NCBI GenBank assembly: GCA_009103225.1
Contig: RHPI01000638.1
Location: 469,823 to 533,822, forward strand
DNA length: 64,000 bases
Source of the DNA: Chlorokybus atmophyticus
Taxonomy: Eukaryota > Streptophyta > Chlorokybophyceae > Chlorokybales > Chlorokybaceae
Direction of reading: 5' to 3'
Shown here: piece after piece, positions 47,073 to 60,966 of the stretch
How positions within the stretch are numbered: the first letter of the stretch is position 1
Layout: every line of letters begins with the position of its first letter
Translations under genes and position numbers: made by a program
Notes under the pieces: generated by a model
What the model saw: the letters and a program-made list of their open reading frames with translations, nothing else
Database searches by the model: none
Told to the model about the DNA's origin: nothing

Positions 47073-47451
47073 TTCCTCCTCCTCCTGTTGCTGCTGTGCG
47101 TGTGTCTCATGGAGGGGTCATTCAGCATAAAGCATGTGCGCATCCTTGATTGAACTCCCCGGTTCAATATGACCCGCACTGTACTGTAATGGACGCTAAC
47201 CGTCATACAGCTTGATCGGCTTGCACACCCTGCTGCTAACAATGTGCATGTAGACCGAGATGCGTGTGACGAAACTCATGTGGTAATACGGACAAAGGAC
47301 TCCCATAGCTTGATACTGATGTTGACACAGGTGTCGCCAATGTAAACTGCCTCATCATATCCAGCAACACGCACAACCGCCGCCGCCGCCGCTACCTTTG
47401 CATGCCAGAGGTGGGAAACTTGGCCGCTATTCACTGGGGTGACGGCTCCGG

Positions 47452-47615
47452 CATACCATTACTATGGTACGATCGAGCCATTGCATGTCCAAGGTGGGGT
47501 GAGTTTGCATCAATATCCTGATTGAACCATTTCAATGGTACGAAGATGCCTTTGCAAAAAGGTACCATTGATATGGTACCTTTGTACAGTGGCAATAGCA
47601 GTTCGTACCATTGAC
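47452..47615. repeat. Cluster of ACCATT/ATGGT short palindromes
   Basis: TACCATTACTATGGTA is at 47454-47469, GAACCATTTCAATGGTAC near 47525, GGTACCATTGATATGGTACC at 47561-47580 and GTACCATTGACAGG near 47606. It is the same word family as near 24.26 and 28.70 kb. Confidence 0.75.
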
Positions 47616-47837
47616 AGGTGCTGGCAATGCCAGTCCCTGCGCATGAAGACACCATCAATGGCTCCGCCAAGCTATGCCCGTACAGGGCGGTGATGCTTAG
47701 GGTATGTGGCTTTTGGTGGATCGTTGGCGGCGCTGCTAGGAGCGTAGTGGGCGTTGTGGTCGATGTCCGGGATGAAGCCCATGTTTGCAAAGGGCGGGCA
47801 AGGTGCCGGTGGGGTGTCCTGGGTGTAAAATCCCACC

Positions 47838-48593
47838 ATGCCTACCAAGGGCACAGCCAATGACAACGTGATTTAGGCAATATCTTTCAGGGCTCCCCCT
47901 CCGAGTGGGCACAGTACAATACTGCCTTCAAGAATATCCGACCCACTAGCAGCTGCGACCACAGCGACATAATTAAAGGGATCAAACAAGACTGGCATAA
48001 CCAAGGTGGGTTATAATGCACTGTCAATGCCACATGCTAGGGTTCTTTTATCTTGCACATCCACAGCCACAAGAGTCTTGCACATGACATACACTGTCAA
48101 TACCACATGCACACCCTCATGCACAGCCTCTAGTGTCATATACATGAACAGCATGACCAATCTTGCAAATGCACAGCCTATTTCTACTTGCGGGAGCTCA
48201 CAAGCGCAAAAGAGAAGCTGCGGAGCAACACAAATGGGTGATTCATGCTCTGGTTTGATGTTTTAAGCAGTATGCTTGCAGATTGCTAAGTTGGTCAGCG
48301 TAAACCAAGAGCAGCGCGGCAGGCTGACTGTCTGCCTAGCGGAGTGCAACAAAGCGGAAGACAAGGTAAGCATGTGTATGCTAATGGGCTAGTCCTCTGG
48401 CAGCACACCACTCTTACAACATTACCAAATGCAGGTGGTCACTCTCAAAACGACCACCAAGCGCATGCGCGTGCACGGCGAGGTGCTGACATTTAAACTG
48501 AAGGACGAAGTAGCCGCTGTATTGTTAGCGAGCGAAGCAGAAGATGAAGATGACTCCGATGTTGAAGTAGAAGACTTGTCGGAGGAGGAATAG
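47838..48593 (+). CDS. Five-exon hypothetical protein, acidic C-terminus
   Basis: Exons 47838-47867, 47891-48005, 48177-48237, 48299-48365 and 48435-48593 have GT-AG borders and join in phase to 143 aa. The product begins MPTKGTANDN, continues SPSEWAQYNTAFKNIRP and FYLRELTSAKEKL, has a compact middle with two cysteines (VCLAECNKAEDK), a basic patch (LKTTTKRMRVHG) and ends in an acidic tail rich in Asp, Glu and Val. I recognise no family. Five consistent splice junctions make chance unlikely, although intron 1 would be only 23 nt, so exon 1 may be different. It sits in transposon-rich DNA and might be mobile-element cargo. An acidic tail after a basic patch suggests a chromatin or RNA-associated protein, which is inference. 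Confidence 0.5.
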
Positions 48594-51240
48594 GAGGAGG
48601 GGGTTAAGGAGGAGTTTCGAGGCCGGCATCACGGGTTGACAAGCTGCGCATGAGTGCGACAGCTAGATTCAATGTTGTAGGTAGTTTCATGTGCAAGTCG
48701 GCTGCTCAGTTGCAAGTGGACATACTCTCACCACTCATAGTACGTTGTATATATTGTGGGCTTCTATGTGTGGAAGACCAAACAATCAGTGCAAGGTTTG
48801 TACAAGCTGCATGGCATGTTAGTGTTGCCTTACGACGAGTATTGCCAACTTTTATCAAAAGGTAAGGGTCACATATTAACAGCAGCGTAACGGCAAGGAA
48901 ATTGCCGGCTATTGCTGTTGTCTGTTCGTAACCACCGGCTAACGGCCATCTGTGCACATCGAGCAAAGGGTAATTGGTTGACAACTCTGGGCCGGTCAAT
49001 GCCGCAGACAACCACTTTCGGCCCGCGGCCGTCTGCGTCAATCCACATGAGCCAACGGCAAATCTAACAGTCCAATATATCATTTCAGGCAGGCTCATGC
49101 ACCCGTCAGTCCTTAATTGATCACCGTGTAAGATGTGCGACGTTTCTGCACGCTTATGATGATCATATTTGTGTGTAATTGTTCATGCTGCGATGCCATG
49201 TACTCTTGCCACAAGGCTTTTATGGTGTTTTGATTAAACAAGGGTCCACATGGGGCTGGGTTGTGACTGCACAGCTATCTACCATGATATCACTGAAGGC
49301 ATCACACATGCTTCCCTTTTCAGCATACAGATGGTGGTAAGCAAATGAAGTGGCGGATTGAGGCACACAACTACAACTCAACGTCATCGTTACCAGCAGC
49401 ATAGACAACGAGATGAGACTCGATAATCACCCTTATACTATTTATACGAAAATAAAATAAATAACAACAATAAAAGTAAATAATAAAAGGATGATACCAC
49501 ATAGGCGAATGCGGTGCTTGCGGAAGGCGCCGCGTCCGCCCATGTGTAGATAGTCAGCCGCTGTGTATGCATGGACCACTGTGATGTAGTGTGCGGTGTG
49601 TGTGCGCGTATGTGGTTTGATAAGGGAGCGTTTTGCGCAGTGTGCCATTGCGAGGGATGGAAAGCGCAGCAAAGGTGGGATGGCATCGTGCCATGTGACA
49701 TGTTTGGTGGGTAGGCTGCCAACGACATGTAGGGGGCTATTTATTGCATATTTGTAGGCTATTGCTGACATCATGTTATAGTGTGAGTGCACATGCTTTT
49801 TAGCTGTGCACTATTGCCGTTTTGATTACTTACCTAGCCATCAGCTAGCTGAGACCCCATATTGCTGATGCTGATAACATGCATATTCGTATGTGCGACA
49901 ATGTGTCATTATGCATAGTGTTGTGGGTACCACCTACAACACCATAGCGTGCTTTACATGATGTCTGGGTGTGTGTTTACACTGCATGGCATTGCAATAC
50001 TAATGCCGACATGGCTTTTGTGTTATACACATGTGTGATGTGGTACAATAGTTGCTGTATGTAACATTTGCATACATGTATATATAAAAATATATATATG
50101 TATATATACATTATACATATACATGTATATATGCACATATATATACATATATATGTATATATATAAATATATATATATATATCATGTGTCATTAACATCA
50201 TATATTATACATTGAGTTACTGCATAAGATAAAACGGTACATTGGTACATGATAATTCGTTGCACAGCATTTATGTATACATGTTTATGTATACACATAC
50301 TATATGTGCCCCAATGCACTCCCTCGGGTTTTATTTAAGTTCCCCCCTTCATTTGCCTGAGGGGATTGTACACCGGGTGGGGGGGGGCGGGGGGGTATGT
50401 ATCTTATATCACATGTGTACAGATGTGTTTATACCTGTCAGGTATAAACACATCTGTACATGATGCATGCATATGTACACATCTGGTATATATAGTAGAG
50501 GTAGGCATGTGCACTCACTTACAGTCTTATGTAAGAAATGGTCGGCGCAAGCTGCATCGCGGGCCCTCCGCCGACGCGTGGTCAGAGAGGCTAGGCTAAC
50601 CGCGACGCCGGCGGAACGACGGCCGCCGCGCGAACAACCCGCCGGTCGCGACTCCGTGTGAGAGTGTCCTGCTCTAACCTCCACAGCCCTCTTGCGGCGC
50701 ATTCATGGTTCCGACTCCGGACATGTAGCACACTTCATAGCTAACCACGACTGATTACAGACTACGATCGACGATCTTGGCAATCTCGAGAGGACAATCT
50801 GATCCAACGGCGCGTGAGACGCAGCGAAGGGTGTTGCAACTTGCAAGCGGGTTGGGCCGCGCAATCGCCCAATCAGCACGCGACTGGTGTGTGGACTTAT
50901 CCTGACAATGTTGCAGCTACTGGTGTGCCCTAACCGGTTACATTGATAAGGTTACCACTAACCGTCCATAAACAACAATAAGAATGATTGCTGCGAAAAC
51001 CTGGGCCCTAACTGGTTGAGCTGATAAGATTGACGTTAACCATTAGGCAGCTGATTTAACCAGCACTCACTAACCGAATTCTGACTATGGTTAATGCCCA
51101 ACACTGCCCTTGAGCGATAGACTAGTGTACTCGCTTGCTCAACACGAGCTGTGGGTAAAGGCGTGGTTGGCGGCGGCGTAGGTGTTGGTGTCGGTGTTGG
51201 TGGTCGCCATACCGGTGGAGGTGGAGCTACAGCCGGCGCA
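48594..51240. other. Intergenic with AT microsatellite and palindrome
   Basis: Only motif-free short frames are present, for example 48706-49098 on the minus strand. An AT/TATA-rich microsatellite fills about 50080-50185. A short G run lies near 50380-50396. GC content rises again near 50540. The last few hundred bases should include the LHCA promoter; I see no definite elements. Confidence 0.45.
50416..50460. repeat. 45-bp perfect palindrome
   Basis: Twenty-two-base arms, outer end TGTACAGATGTG and inner end TATACCTG, are exact reverse complements around a single central T. A partial third copy (GTACACATCTGG) follows within 30 bases. Confidence 0.97.
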
Positions 51241-52646
51241 ATGGCAACCGCTGCTCAGACCGTCGCTGTCGTCCGTGTCACCGCAAGGTCAGTGCCCAAC
51301 TTGTGTAGTCGTGAGTGGCCCTGGCATGGGCGGTGCCTGGAGCTGATCGACTCACATGCATGTACAGAAGCACAGTTGCGCCTGCGGCTGCTCCGGCACC
51401 ACTTGCCGGCCGCCCCTCCTTCGTAACTGGCCGTGCATTGCGCCTGGCCGCCCCCAAGGCTGCCGCCCGCTCTGCCGTGTTCGTCACCAGGGCCGCTAAC
51501 CGCGACCTGTGGTTCCCCGGTGGCGATGCGCCTGAGTGGCTGGATGGCAGGTACGTGTGCATCGCATGAAGCGGTTGCTTGCTGTGCCACCCACCGCCCC
51601 TTCAGTTCCGATTCGGTTGAGTTGGTTGGGACACGTAAGGAGACCTCACGTGACGTGTTGCTTGCTTGCTTTGCGCGCAGCCTTCCCGGCGACTACGGTT
51701 TTGATCCCCTTGGTCTTGGTAAGTAGTTTGTCAACTTATTGCTGAGATGGTCAAGAGCATTGTGGCCAAGTGTATGGGCTGATGGCGTATGCGTTTGCAG
51801 GCTCCGACCCTGAGCTGCTGAAGTGGTTCGCACAGGCAGAGCTGCAGAATGGCCGCTGGGCCATGCTCGGTGTTGCTGGTATCATGATCCCAGAGCTCCT
51901 GACCAAGGTGGGTTGTGTTTCACAAACAGTGGCAAGGCAGTCTAGTACGGGCCTGAAGCAACAACTCTTATGTGCAGTTCGGCATCCTCAACACCCCATC
52001 ATGGAACGTTGCTGGTGCCGAGCCCTACTTCGCTCCCGCCAATACCCTCTTTGCCTCCATGGTTGGTAGCATTGGTTGATGGTCTTTCGTTGCGCTGACT
52101 GTCACGCTCATGCAAGCATACTGCAGATGCTCTTCTTCGCGTGGGCTGAGGGCCGCCGCTGGGCAGACATCATCAACCCTGGCAGCGTGAACGAGGTAGG
52201 TTGACTGCAGATCTTGGTTCCTGACCTTGCAGATCGAGGTCTTGTTGTCACCATGGGTTTGGTTCCTCAAGCTAGCTCCTAACACCGTATGCATGCATGG
52301 ACGCAGGATCCCATCTTCAAGGGCAACAAGGTCACAGGCAAGGATGTCGGCTACCCCGGCGGTCTGTGGTTCAACCCACTAAACTACGCCAGCGACCCCA
52401 AGAGCGAGAAGGAGCTTCGGCTCAAGGAGATTAAGAACGGCAGGCTTGCCATGGTTGCCTTTGTTGGTTTCTGCGCCCAGGCCTATGCCACGGGCAAGGG
52501 CCCCATTGACAACCTCTTCCAGCACCTGTCGGACCCCTCACACAACACCGTTTTCCAGGTCAGTTTGCACTATGCCCATATATTCATGACTTGACCGCAG
52601 CACGTGTCCTGATTGTGCTGTTACGCAGACCTTCTTCCACAAGTGA
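51241..52646 (+). CDS. LHCA: Photosystem I light-harvesting chlorophyll a/b protein
   Basis: Eight exons (51241-51287, 51368-51550, 51681-51718, 51801-51907, 51978-52061, 52127-52195, 52307-52558 and 52629-52646) give 265 aa in consistent phase. The first about 50 residues are Ala, Val and Arg-rich with few acids, a plastid transit peptide. The mature part shows [20 protein letters not shown] and [10 protein letters not shown], helix [21 protein letters not shown] with the chlorophyll-ligating E and N-x-x-x R-type motif, a middle helix ([15 protein letters not shown]), [14 protein letters not shown], and helix [16 protein letters not shown]-like [20 protein letters not shown]. This pattern fits Lhca rather than Lhcb proteins; the exact paralogue is not determined. 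It harvests light for photosystem I in thylakoids. The last exon encodes only TFFHK. Confidence 0.95.
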
Positions 52647-54009
52647 GCAATATGCCCCTTCACATCCAGTCTACAGTTTGGCACGCAGAAGCTGTGGCGA
52701 TGCAGTTTATGTGCGGCATTAGGTCTAGTACTCGTGCGGCTGAACATACCATGTACATGTTGACAATGGACATATAACACTGGACATATAATAGTGTTTT
52801 CTCTACCTGCGAGCTTCTTGTCATGTGTGCTTGTCTACACCGCTCTTCAGTCCGTGCTCCTCTACTTTACCCTGTGCATGTGCTGGCCTGTGAGTGTATA
52901 CAAGCGCCGCACTAGTAGCCCAAATGTGGCGTCGTATCACAGCTCCCATCCATTGTTGACATGGAGTTTGGTATGGCTCGTGACTAGCTTGGCATGTTGA
53001 CGTATCAGCTACTGCAGGTACAAAAGTTGAATGACTGCGCATGTAGTACGGTATGGAGGTATGTGTATAAATGCTGCGGCATGCAACTAGCCAATCCATG
53101 AACTGTTTTTGCAAGATGAACTATAGGCACACACATTCCACATTGCCATGTGCATGCTTTTGCCATCAAGTCATGAAATTGTTTGAAGTGCAGGGTTTTT
53201 GTTGCGCATGAGCATGGTGTTTAAACCAGCACCACTGGTATCCAGCTAGGCATGCACTGTTCTTGCAACATCGCCAACACAGGGGTGAATGGGGACGAGG
53301 CGTATCAACTTTTACAGCTTCATGCTATCAAGCTATGAAAGCAGGCAGGTCAACAGTGTTTTGCATCGTTTGCGACGCGACAGTGGCGGCGGCCGTGGTG
53401 TTTGGGCAGCTTCATAGTGCCATCGAACCCTCCGACATCCATCCGGTCAGCACCTCGCCACGAAAATTTCCTTCAAGATTATAGCCTAGGCCTACTACTG
53501 CCTTCACCAAGGGCATTCTCAACTCCTGCCCTGCCCCTGCTTCCCCTCTCCGCCCATCTGCAACCCTCGGGTAGATATCTCGTTCGCCATATGTTTTTGG
53601 CCTTGCGCTGCATATAAGCGTAATGATCGATATGCGACTGTTGGGTTGCCTGCCTCGCTTGTTTGAGCGCTAGCTATATCACATAATTACTAACAACTTG
53701 TTGGATGAGAGTGTGTTCTTGCTTCCCATGCCCGCTCGCGTCTGTCTCTATTATTGACATACAAGCATTCGTTGTCAATGCTGTCACCATACCTAACCGC
53801 CACCATGCCCCATCAGATACAATTAGCACACATCCCTACATACACCCTATCATGTGAAGCAAGCGCCGCGTCTGCCTTACTAGTCGGAGGGCCTTTAGCA
53901 AGACCTCATCCCCCGGCACCGCAGCCACCGCCGCAGCTCCTCGCTCCAATATCGACTTTGCATGCGCCCGCTGCAAGGTGGATGCCACGCGCTGACGGCA
54001 GATGCGGAC
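52647..54009. other. Intergenic, no gene seen
   Basis: 3' flank of LHCA, then moderately AT-rich DNA with short motif-free frames. Confidence 0.5.
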
Positions 54010-54199
54010 TCGAAGAGGGCTTCCGGCGCGTGCTGCAATTGTGTGACGCACCGCATCACCTCAATGCGCGGGGTGGAGCCACGCCGTCTAGAGGCTCATC
54101 CGCATCTGCCGTGGCTCCACGGCGTGGCTCCACCCACCGCGCATTGAGGTAATGCGGTGCGTCACACAATTGCAGCACGCGCCGGAAGCCCTCTTCGAG
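54010..54199. repeat. Long inverted repeat, about 80-bp arms
   Basis: The left arm from CTCGAAGAGGGC and the right arm ending GCCCTCTTCGAG are reverse complements over about 80 bp with two or three differences and a spacer of about 31 bp. The right arm encodes part of the LINE-like peptide on the minus strand, so the left arm is an inverted copy of its end. Confidence 0.93.
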
Positions 54200-54450
54200 C
54201 GTTCCTTTTGTCTTCATTGTAAACGGGTAGAAAATGTCTCTCGGCAAGTAATCACCATACTTGCCACGCTTCGCCACTTTTGTCACTCGGACGGCCGCAC
54301 CGGCTCAATCCCCACACGCTGTGACAATAAGATATAGCAGCAGCTTTTTGTCGCAGCTCGGCTCGAATGCCATCAGGTCGCATTGTCTGCCCTGCATCGC
54401 TCCCGCGCAGATGGGCATGAAACCCGTCTGCTCGCGGCTGACGATGAAAC
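54056..54450 (-). pseudogene. LINE-like ORF2 C-terminal remnant
   Basis: The minus strand reads DLMAFEPSC, then a strand LLYLIVTACGD, then KVAKRGKYGDYLPRDIFYPF and TLEEGFRRVLQLC. This order, a beta strand with D-V-T-like text, a K-R-x-K-Y-x-D helix, then F-x-P-F and a helix, is common at the C-terminal end of non-LTR retrotransposon polyproteins. A stop interrupts it and the reverse transcriptase core is not recognisable next to it. Confidence 0.4.
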
Positions 54451-54540
54451 CCGCCTCCATCAGCAGAATGAACATCTCTCATCTGCATCGTGTGTGGAAG
54501 TATGCCCTCGGCCCACGCCATAGCGCAGCAGATGACTGCC

Positions 54541-56500
<1,960 letters not shown>

Positions 56501-56645
56501 GGCCGACAAGCGCGGTGCCATGAGCAGCGCCTCTCGCAAAGCGGTCGCGTACAACTGTAAAGGTGACGGCGGTGCATACGTTAGCACCCAATCAAGGGGG
56601 GGATGGCCTCTGAGATTTAAAATGAGAGGATGCGGGCGTCGCCGC

Positions 56646-56993
56646 TCAGTCGCTATAGCTCAGCAGAGCGTCAGTCTTTGGCGCCAATGCGCTTGCCTTC
56701 AAGGCTGCTGTGGCACGGCGCAATAATCCGACGTGTGCAAGCGCGATGGCCCGTCGTGTCTTCCACTCTAAAGACGCTACGGGTGTCGACAATAAACCGG
56801 CGTGCCGTCGCTGCCTCTGCCATCGCATACCGCTCTTCCAGCTGCTGCGACCACTCTTCAGCCTCAAAGCATCGACATCAATCACGCAAGAGGGCCACGA
56901 GTCAGCGCCCCCACAACTTGAACGGTGCTGCGATAAGCAACATGCATGGCAACAGCAACCACAGATGCTACCCTGCAAGGCCCATGGGCGCAA
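56646..56993 (-). pseudogene. Second LINE-like fragment
   Basis: The minus strand encodes RRAIALAHVGLLRRATAALK followed by ASALAPKTDALLSY, resembling the helix pair preceding the reverse transcriptase in LINE ORF2 proteins (A-x-A-L-x-S-x-x-L-A-P). It lies 5' of the C-terminal remnant at 54.1-54.4 kb on the same strand, so both may be one decayed copy. Confidence 0.35.
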
Positions 56994-57638
56994 CCGTGAT
57001 GTGGTCTAACGCCAGGGATGCACATCAAGTTACGTCAGCTGGACGTGACCCGCTGTGCGTCCCTATTGAACTAGCCCATCGTACAGTACATGCCGCACGC
57101 AGTAAATACAGATACCGTCTTGCAGCAACACAGCAAACATGTTTCGTGCACGCAACCACACCCATGCCCCGACAGGTGACGGGACAGGTGGCATGTTGCG
57201 CGCAGCCGAAGAATAAATTGTACGTGCGGGAGCAGCGCGATCCCATCGTGTTGTACACAATGTACAATGTGAGGCCAAACCTGCAGCCGTGATGCAGGTT
57301 TTGTCGCACAAGTAGCATGTTCCTCCCCACGGCTCCCCCATGCACATTTGGTCGTTGCCATTGCAAGCACGTCACGGCTTGCAGGCAACATGCGCCTATT
57401 ACATTTTGTCGCGGGGTGCACAAAATGCAAAAGGAGTTTGTGGCTGCTTTATTAAATAGGGCGTCAACTGACATTGCTAAAGATGCCCGGCCCCACATTG
57501 GGCAGGGCACAGTGCAAAATTTGTGCCGCCATTAATAAACAATGCCCTTCCCACGATTGATTGCACTTTGCATCGCGCGCCATTACAGTTGTGAGTCTCT
57601 TGTGACGCGCGGTGCCACACGCCCCTGCCGTTGGGGCA

Positions 57639-58310
57639 GGGGCAATTCTCGATGGCCAAACGATTGGTGAACCGTTGGCCACGGCAACGGTTTAACATAG
57701 CTGCCAATGGTTGCGCGCGTCTCAGCCAGTTGCTGAATCTGGTCAACTCAGCTTGCGCGGCAGCACGCTAATGGTTGTCACACTTTACGTGCCTAATATA
57801 TCACAAGTATCATGTGGCATATATATTTGCGATCCCATTGTTCCCGCCTCACGGCAACACTGTGGTATGCAATGCACTAACACATTCATTTACTCCCTTG
57901 CGGGCTCTATATCCCCACCTGCTGCTGCCAATAGCGCGACCACCGACGCCACATCTTGTTCTGCTGTGCCTCTGGCATTGAGGGGTAGGGGCAATCCTTG
58001 ATTGACCAAACGATTGGTAATCATTGGCCACGGCAGCGGTTCAACGTGGCTGCTAATGGTTGTAAGCGTCTCAATCAATCTAAACTTACTCAGCCCGCGC
58101 GGCAGCAAGCTAATGGCTGCTGTCACATTTTACGTGCGTAATAAGTCCCAAGCATCATGTTGTGTTGAGACTTAAGACTCTTGTGTTTTCACCTCATGGC
58201 AACACTGTGGCATGCATTGCACTAGCACATTTGTTTGCTCCCTCGCGGGATCTTTCCCCCCGCCTATTGCTACCGATTGCGCAACCATCGGCACCACATT
58301 TTGTTTTGAT
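57639..58310. repeat. Diverged tandem duplication of about 350 bp
   Basis: The block from 57639 (GGGGCAATTCTCGATGG, later CGGCAACACTGTGGTATGCA) recurs from about 57988 in the same order (CGGTTCAACGTGGC, GGCAACACTGTGGCATGCA, CCTCGCGGG). The copies are clearly diverged, with small indels. Confidence 0.85.
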
Positions 58311-58439
58311 GTTGCAGCTTGCCTCGTTGCTATTTGCCTCGATACAGCACGCGTTGTAATTATTGTGGCCTCTGTTGTTGGTATGCGCGACAGCGTTATA
58401 AATGTTGCTGCAACATGCGTTGCTGCTCTATGCGCTTAT

Positions 58440-60240
58440 ACTTGTAGCAATGGCACAGGTGCTATGGTTGCTGCAGCACTAGTTGCTGCAAATATCAATA
58501 GTAGTCGATGTTAGCGTGACATCCGGTGCAGCCGACAGTACAGCTGACACCTGCGCATTGGTCACCGCCGTTGCCATCACCGCAGGCGATACCGGTGCTG
58601 CAGTCGTTGCAAACAATGGTGCTGCTGCTGCCGCACTAGCAGTGCTTGCCATTATTAACATTGTTGCAAGCGATGTTACAGCTGCAGCCGTTGCAGACAA
58701 TGCTAGTGCTGCTGCTGGCGCAAATATCACGGTGGTCAGCGTTGGTGGTAGCGTCGCGGCCGTTGTAGTCGATGTGGGCTCTACATTGGCTGCAATGTGG
58801 GGCCCACATCGACTGGAGTGGAGCACATTGCACGATAGCCACAGCACCGGGTGTGGCTGGCGTTAAGTGCGGCATCACTGGCATTATCATTTGCTGTGTC
58901 GCTCATGCTGCTCCGAGTGTTGCTATTGATGTTGTTGCCGACTCCACAACTTGTTGTGCCGCACTTGCTGCTCTGGGTGACATTACTGGCATTGCAGCTA
59001 ACCTCACATTTTGTTGTACCCCACATGATGCTTCATGTGTGGTTGTTGGCGTTGTCACCAACCTCACACCCACAGCCTCAGCTGGTACTTTCGGTCCGGC
59101 CGCTGAACTGGCAATGGCGATAGTGCACACTGCTTCAAGTGTTGTTAATGGTTTCGTCATTGACCCCTCCCTCATAGCCTCCGTTAGCCCCTCCGGGCTG
59201 CCAAATATTGACAATGGCGTTGTGGTGGTTGGCAATGTCAATGCTGTGTGTGCAGCGTCCGCATGCCATGCTGATGCTACAGCCATTGCAGATAATGCTG
59301 GTGCTGCTGCTAGCACAATGCTTTGCGTCGTTGACATTGTTGCAGGCAATGCTAGTGCTGCAGCCGTTGCAAACGTTGTTGGTGCTGCCTACCAGCCTAA
59401 TACTTGACATCATTGACAATGTCGTAATCGATGATAATGCTGCATCCGTAGCACCAGATGCTGGCATTTGTGCTGGCTCTTAGACAGCTGATGTCGTGGA
59501 CATGCGGGCTTGTTGCCAGCGCAGTAACCAATGAGTTCCTAACGCATGCCACTCTCGCAACCTAATATTGATGCGCTAACGAAGCAGGTATTATCGGCGC
59601 TGGCTCCGCTCGATGCCTCTATCAGCGCCTATAACGCTGCGTGTGTTGTCGGTGTTGCTGTCGCTGCTGTCGCTGCTGTCGTTGCTGTAATGCAATTAAT
59701 GGTGTTGGCAATGGGTTCGCCATCACTATTATTAGTTTTGGGCATCCCTCTACTACCGTGCCACTTGCGGGAGCAGCTGCTCTGGGCGCCGCACTCAGAG
59801 CCGATGGGGATCTGCCATGGTTGTTGCCGACACTACAGCCGATTATGGCGATGTTGCGGCTGCCGTTGCCTCTGCCGATGCTGGCTTGATACATGGTGCT
59901 ACTGCTGCTGTGCGAGGTGCCAATACTAATGGCGCTATCGCTGCACCTGCCTCGGCCGGCGCTGGCTGTATACAAGCCATTGATACTATTGGTAATGGCG
60001 CTGCCGCTACAACTGATGCCGCCGCTGCTGGCGCTGTACATGCCGCTGCTGCTGCATCGAGGTGCCGGCGCCACTGGTAATGGTGCCGGCGCCACTGTTA
60101 ATGGCGGGCCGCTGCTGTCTGCCGCTGCTGGCGGTGTACACATGCATGCTGCAGCGGCGGCACGAGGTGCTGTTACTAATGGCGCGGCGGCACCACGCCA
60201 GTGTGCAAAGCAAAATATAGGCAACACAGTGTGTTGCCCA
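58440..60240. repeat. Degenerate GCTGCTG/GTTGCA repeat field, Ala/Val-coding
   Basis: Recurring words such as GCAGCCGTTGCA, AATGCTGGTGCTGCTGCTGGC and GCCATTGCAGATAATGC keep several plus-strand frames open with Ala, Val, Asn and Thr-rich products (58483-58866, 58772-59407, 59817-60080). I see a decayed minisatellite rather than a protein, because the frame switches and no globular segment occurs. Confidence 0.6.
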
Positions 60241-60539
60241 TTGCCTTAGTTGCTTATTTGCATGCAAATGCTTGATGTCAACTGACCCATATAGCTTGCT
60301 TGTCTTTGATAAATCAACTACTTCCCTATACTTCTTTGCTTGCTTACCCTCTTCAAGGTTTACTTTTCCACCATGCCGCACGCATCACACACAACCCTAG
60401 GTGCACACCTCAATTTTTGCAAGCGCCGCATCGGTTTTGGTAATGGGATGGTTTTGGGCCACCTGACCCTATTTGGGCATCACGGCCATCGCCGCTGCTC
60501 CTCGCTTTAAGATTGCCGTTGCTTGTGCCCGCAGCAAGG

Positions 60540-60750
60540 CGCATGTCACACAATAATGGTGGATGAGGATGAATACACAAGGTGTCATGGCTTCGCTCCT
60601 TTAAAGATAGCGATGCAGCCCGCGCACGAACTCAGCACATGCTGAAAGTTCTTGCCCAATGTGCCTTGTGTCTCCATTATGAATGATGATCGTCAGCTAG
60701 TAGCAGGTATCTGTTTGCGGATGGTCCCCGTACTTGCGACACTTAGCTGC
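60540..60750 (-). pseudogene. Third LINE-like C-terminal fragment
   Basis: The minus strand gives AKCRKYGDHPQTDTCY followed by LTI, parallel to AKRGKYGDYLPRDIFYPF at 54.2 kb. It is a diverged second copy of the same family, with stops. Confidence 0.4.
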
Positions 60751-60936
60751 CTCCGCTACTGTGCCATAATGTGTATGGTGGTTGTTGGCAAGCTCGACCA
60801 ACAACGTATCCCTGTCAGCAAGACGCAACTTGAACCCTACTACGTTACATTATTACATAGTGTTATGTCCATAAGGTTGGTAAAAATCATTCTTTGTCAG
60901 AGAGAATGATAGCCTGACCTTAACGTAAGGCTGACA

Positions 60937-60966
60937 ACTTATGTTGGTTACTTAACCAACATAAGT
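60937..60966. repeat. Perfect 13-bp-arm hairpin
   Basis: ACTTATGTTGGTT and AACCAACATAAGT pair around a 4-base loop. Confidence 0.9.

Noticed and set aside
48706-49098. 130-codon minus-strand frame
   Set aside because: It has a Met start but no recognisable motif or neighbouring exon; chance cannot be excluded.
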